A model generated the notes under the pieces. The model did no database searches. It had not been told where the DNA came from and was given only the letters and a program-made list of their open reading frames with translations. Below are positions 61,231 to 64,000 of a DNA stretch of 64,000 bases, one piece after another. The stretch is from Fidelibacterota bacterium (GTDB lineage Bacteria > Fidelibacterota > Marinisomatia > SCGC-AAA003-L08 > TS1B11). The stretch is from positions 32,079 to 96,078 of the forward strand of contig SCKI01000010.1 in assembly GCA_004124295.1 (NCBI GenBank). The letters run 5' to 3'. Positions within the stretch are counted from its first letter, which is position 1, and each line of letters begins with the position of its first letter. Made by a program: the position numbers and the translations under genes.

Positions 61231-63471
61231 TTAAGCGCCCATAATTTTCGCCAGACTGAGAAAGTATGCCTTGCCCATGACTTTCCTGCTCAAGTCAATG
61301 ATGTCATTGATCTTCAGGCGGTTGCCGGCCGTCACCCGCCCGATGGTGGTGCAGGGCACCTGCTCCTGCATGGCGATGCGCTGCAGATCAAGCAGGTTTT
61401 CCTCGATGATGGTGACGATGATCGTGCTCTGGCTTTCGCCAAAGAGTATTTCATCGTTGCGCAGCCTGCGGGAGACATGGATTTCGGCCCCCAGACCGTC
61501 CGCTCCGGCCAGCATCATTTCCGCCAGACAGACCGCCAGCCCCCCATCGGATATATCGTGGGCGGCAGTGACCAGCCCGCTGGTGATGCCCTCCCGGCAG
61601 ACCGCCTGCACATGCCGTTCCGTCTCCAGATCGAGCATGGGAGGCTGTCCGGCCAAGTCTGGCTGCTGCATGGCCAGGTACTCGCTGCCGCCCAGTTCGC
61701 CATTGATGGAGCCGATGGCGATCACAAAATCGCCCTCTTCCTTGAGGGCCGGCGTGGTGATGTGTTTCAGGTCCTCCACCAGCCCGACCATGCCGATGAC
61801 CGGGGTCGGATGGACCGCGCCAGCAGGATTCTCGTTGTAGAAACTGACGTTCCCACCGGTTACCGGGGTTCCCAGCGCCTCGCAGGCGGCCTTGATCCCG
61901 GCCACGGCCTCCTTGAACTGGTAGAAGATTTCCGGATCGTTGGGATTGCCGAAGTTGAGGCAGTTGGTGATGCCCAGCGGCCGGCCGCCTGCGCAGACCA
62001 CGTTTCGGGCCGCTTCCGCCACGGCGATGCTGCCCCCGACAAAAGGATTGAGGTACACATAGCGGCCGTTGCCATCGGTGGACAGGGCCAAGGCCAGTCC
62101 CGTGCCCTTGATGCGGATGACGGCCGCGTCGCCGCCGGGACCCTGGACCGTGTTGGTGCGCACGGTCGAATCGTACTGCTCAAAGACGAAACCCTTATGG
62201 GTAATGTTGGGCCGGCCCAACAGTTTGCGCAATGTCCGGTTGAAATCGGTCGGCTCGGGGATATCGGTCATGTCGATCCGAGGCAGGTCATCGAGATACG
62301 CCGGACGAACCGAGGGCAGGTCGAGCTGCGGGGCGCCACCGCCCAGCACGAGGTCCTGGCAGGGCACGTCAGCCACCAGCGCAGCGCCGAGAAAGACCTC
62401 CAGCCGGCCCGTATCAGTGACTTTCCCCACCGCGACGCAAGCCAGGTCCCAGTGCGCGAAGATCGCCTCGAGCTCCGCTTCAAACCCCTTCTGGATCACC
62501 ACCAGCATCCGCTCCTGGGATTCGGACAGCATGATTTCGTACGGCGTCATGCCCGTTTCCCGCAACGGCACCGCGTCCAGTTGGAGGCGGATACCGGCCG
62601 CGCCCTTGGCCGCCATTTCACTGGCGCTGCAGGTCAGTCCGGCCGCCCCCATATCCTGCATACCCACCAGGAACGGCCGCTTGGCCAGCTCGAGGGAGGC
62701 CTCCAGCAACAGTTTTTCAGTGAAGGGGTCCCCGACCTGTACATTGCTTTTCCGGGCGGCCGACTCATCCGATAGCGCCTCGCTGGCGAAGGTGGCGCCG
62801 TGGATCCCGTCCCGGCCGGTTTTGCTGCCGACCATGTACACCGGGTTGCCGGTTCCCTTGGCGATGGCGCTGGCCACCTGGTCGTGGCGCACGATACCCA
62901 CCGCCATGGCATTCACCAGGGGGTTGCCCTGATAGGCGGCCGAGATGACCACTTCGCCACCAACGGTAGGGACGCCGAGGCAGTTGCCGTAGTCGCCGAT
63001 GCCCCGGACCACCTGATCCAGCAGGAAGCGGTTGTGGGGATCATCCAGTTCGCCGAAGCGGAGCGAATTGAGGCAAGCAATGGGCCGGGCGCCCATGGTG
63101 AAGATGTCCCGCATGATCCCGCCGACGCCGGTGGCCGCTCCCTGGTACGGCTCGATGGCTGAGGGGTGGTTGTGGCTCTCGATCTTGAAGGCTACCGCCA
63201 GCCCCCCGCCGATGTCGATGAGGCCGGCATTCTCCTCCCCCGCCTCCACCAACAGATGCTGCCCTGATCTGGGCAGGGTCTTGAGCACCTTGATGGAGCT
63301 CTTGTAGGAGCAGTGCTCGCTCCACATGACGGCGTAGATGCCGAGTTCGGTGTAGGTCGGCGTATGCCCCAGGGTCTCCACAATGCTGGCGTATTCGGAA
63401 GCGGAAAGGCCGTGCTCCAGCGCAAGATCGGTGGTGACTTCAGGTTCTGTTAGTTTGGCGGCAGCAGGCAA
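61231..63471 (-). CDS. purL: Phosphoribosylformylglycinamidine synthase, PurL subunit
   Basis: 746 residues: the small PurL type that works with PurS and PurQ, not the 1,300-residue fused form. Makes formylglycinamidine ribonucleotide in purine synthesis. Motifs: [20 protein letters not shown] with catalytic His, [80 protein letters not shown] and, in the second half, [20 protein letters not shown]. The start is a TTG at 63471; the ribosome site is weak. Neither purS nor purQ is in the window. Confidence 0.96.
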   Translation of the reverse strand: MPAAAKLTEPEVTTDLALEHGLSASEYASIVETLGHTPTYTELGIYAVMWSEHCSYKSSIKVLKTLPRSGQHLLVEAGEENAGLIDIGGGLAVAFKIESHNHPSAIEPYQGAATGVGGIMRDIFTMGARPIACLNSLRFGELDDPHNRFLLDQVVRGIGDYGNCLGVPTVGGEVVISAAYQGNPLVNAMAVGIVRHDQVASAIAKGTGNPVYMVGSKTGRDGIHGATFASEALSDESAARKSNVQVGDPFTEKLLLEASLELAKRPFLVGMQDMGAAGLTCSASEMAAKGAAGIRLQLDAVPLRETGMTPYEIMLSESQERMLVVIQKGFEAELEAIFAHWDLACVAVGKVTDTGRLEVFLGAALVADVPCQDLVLGGGAPQLDLPSVRPAYLDDLPRIDMTDIPEPTDFNRTLRKLLGRPNITHKGFVFEQYDSTVRTNTVQGPGGDAAVIRIKGTGLALALSTDGNGRYVYLNPFVGGSIAVAEAARNVVCAGGRPLGITNCLNFGNPNDPEIFYQFKEAVAGIKAACEALGTPVTGGNVSFYNENPAGAVHPTPVIGMVGLVEDLKHITTPALKEEGDFVIAIGSINGELGGSEYLAMQQPDLAGQPPMLDLETERHVQAVCREGITSGLVTAAHDISDGGLAVCLAEMMLAGADGLGAEIHVSRRLRNDEILFGESQSTIIVTIIEENLLDLQRIAMQEQVPCTTIGRVTAGNRLKINDIIDLSRKVMGKAYFLSLAKIMGA

Positions 63472-63594
63472 TTTTACTCTAGGGTGGTGGTTAACGTTTT
63501 TCGGAAAAAGCAGCGCTGGGCCACTTTAATTTGCATGGAATTTAATAGGCGAGTTAAACGCTGGCACCCATGAGCATAGCGATGGATGAAATAA

Positions 63595-64000
63595 TTAAAA
63601 AAAGCCGAAGCTGAAGATAGGTCCACTCGGTTTCACTACAATCAGCCCTATATTTTTTTCAATAGGTTTGCCTTTTATTATCAGGAGATCGTATGTCGCA
63701 TAGCCCAGCATTCCGGCGTATCCTTTGAAACGCAAGCCACTTTCGATCAACTTGTAACTCCCTTGACCAAATTGGGGGAATATGAAGGCTACCCCGATTC
63801 CCAGCCCGAGTACTATTGCGGATAACTGCACATCCATATACACGGCATTACCTTTTTCCTGCCAACGCATGCCAACGGTCAGACCTGGATACCCGCGCTT
63901 ATCATTCCCGAACGCCCCGACGGTTATTTGGGCGGAAATGAAATTTTCTACTCCCAAAGTGCGGCCTATCTGGATACCGGGACTGATATACTGAACGATC
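63595..64000 (-). CDS. C-terminal part of a beta-barrel-like hypothetical protein (runs off the window)
   Basis: The frame is open from the right edge (…QYISPGIQIGRTLGVENFIS) to a stop at 63595, about 134 residues; a TTG at 63957 is only one of several internal candidates and not the true start. It has alternating strands (FISAQITVGAFGN, YPGLTVGMRWQEKG, YMDVQLSAIVLGLGIGVAFI) and ends in GPIFSFGFF, aromatic at the terminus as in outer-membrane barrels. AT-rich codon use. The 120 bases between it and purL hold nothing I recognise. Confidence 0.65.
   Translation of the reverse strand, partial: IVQYISPGIQIGRTLGVENFISAQITVGAFGNDKRGYPGLTVGMRWQEKGNAVYMDVQLSAIVLGLGIGVAFIFPQFGQGSYKLIESGLRFKGYAGMLGYATYDLLIIKGKPIEKNIGLIVVKPSGPIFSFGFF

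Overview
The window is GC-rich chromosomal DNA of a Gram-negative bacterium, probably from the Fibrobacteres-Chlorobi-Bacteroidetes (FCB) side of the tree (Marinimicrobia/Ignavibacteria/KSB1-like). The reasons are two secreted proteins with a C-terminal YPNPFNP-type sorting domain of the type IX secretion system, many lipoproteins with an N-terminal lipobox, a Bacteroidetes-style HmuY-like lipoprotein, a Cas6b-like protein, and the gene orders eno-ftsB and thrS-infC-rpmI-rplT-pheS-pheT-zapA. The phylum is an inference; no rRNA gene is present.

Layout. 1-8650: surface proteins, namely the acidic tail of one CDS, a TPR lipoprotein, a 2,224-residue Ig-repeat protein with a sorting domain, and an outer-membrane protein with a long Asp/Glu/Tyr segment. 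8980-18905: gltA, a YtcJ-like amidohydrolase, recO, an esterase, a rhomboid protease, rnhA, an HmuY-like lipoprotein and a DjlA-like co-chaperone. 19069-25992: transporters (SSS and two EamA), an AroQ-like pseudoenzyme, a Nudix hydrolase, a PfkB sugar kinase and two exported proteins. 25965-29496: a tandem duplication of a DUF898 gene upstream of an M48 protease. 29543-36297: eno, ftsB, amidase, folC, rho. 36323-42333: an orphan Cas6b-like gene, then a second tandem duplication covering a fibre-like gene, a small lipoprotein gene and an M4 metalloprotease gene. 42668-50752: the translation operon, zapA, folD and a small hypothetical. 50856-56983: tRNA-Arg, trpB2 with what looks like a complete tryptophan attenuator, cutA, leuS, hicBA, tRNA-Pro. 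57056-64000: SDR, PAP2-like and VTT membrane proteins, an AT-rich insert inside a broken glutamate-cysteine-ligase-like gene, a cysteine-synthase-like gene, purL and the end of a barrel-like protein.

Most striking observations. (1) On the minus strand upstream of trpB2 there is a promoter, a short reading frame with Trp-Trp-Trp and a fourth Trp just before its stop, three mutually exclusive pairing segments and a terminator with a T6 run: the architecture of a ribosome-mediated trp attenuator on a TrpB2-type gene. (2) Two independent tandem duplications have the same design: each doubles a middle gene and leaves a chimera made of the 5' end of the downstream gene joined to the 3' end of the upstream gene, at a few bases of microhomology. 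(3) A stand-alone Cas6b-like protein lies behind rho with no CRISPR array or other cas gene in the window. (4) infC appears to start at AUA. (5) A GCS2-family gene has lost its middle to an AT-rich insert of about 1 kb.

All family assignments come from reading motifs; no database search was possible. Starts were chosen from Shine-Dalgarno sites, signal peptides and overlap with neighbours.
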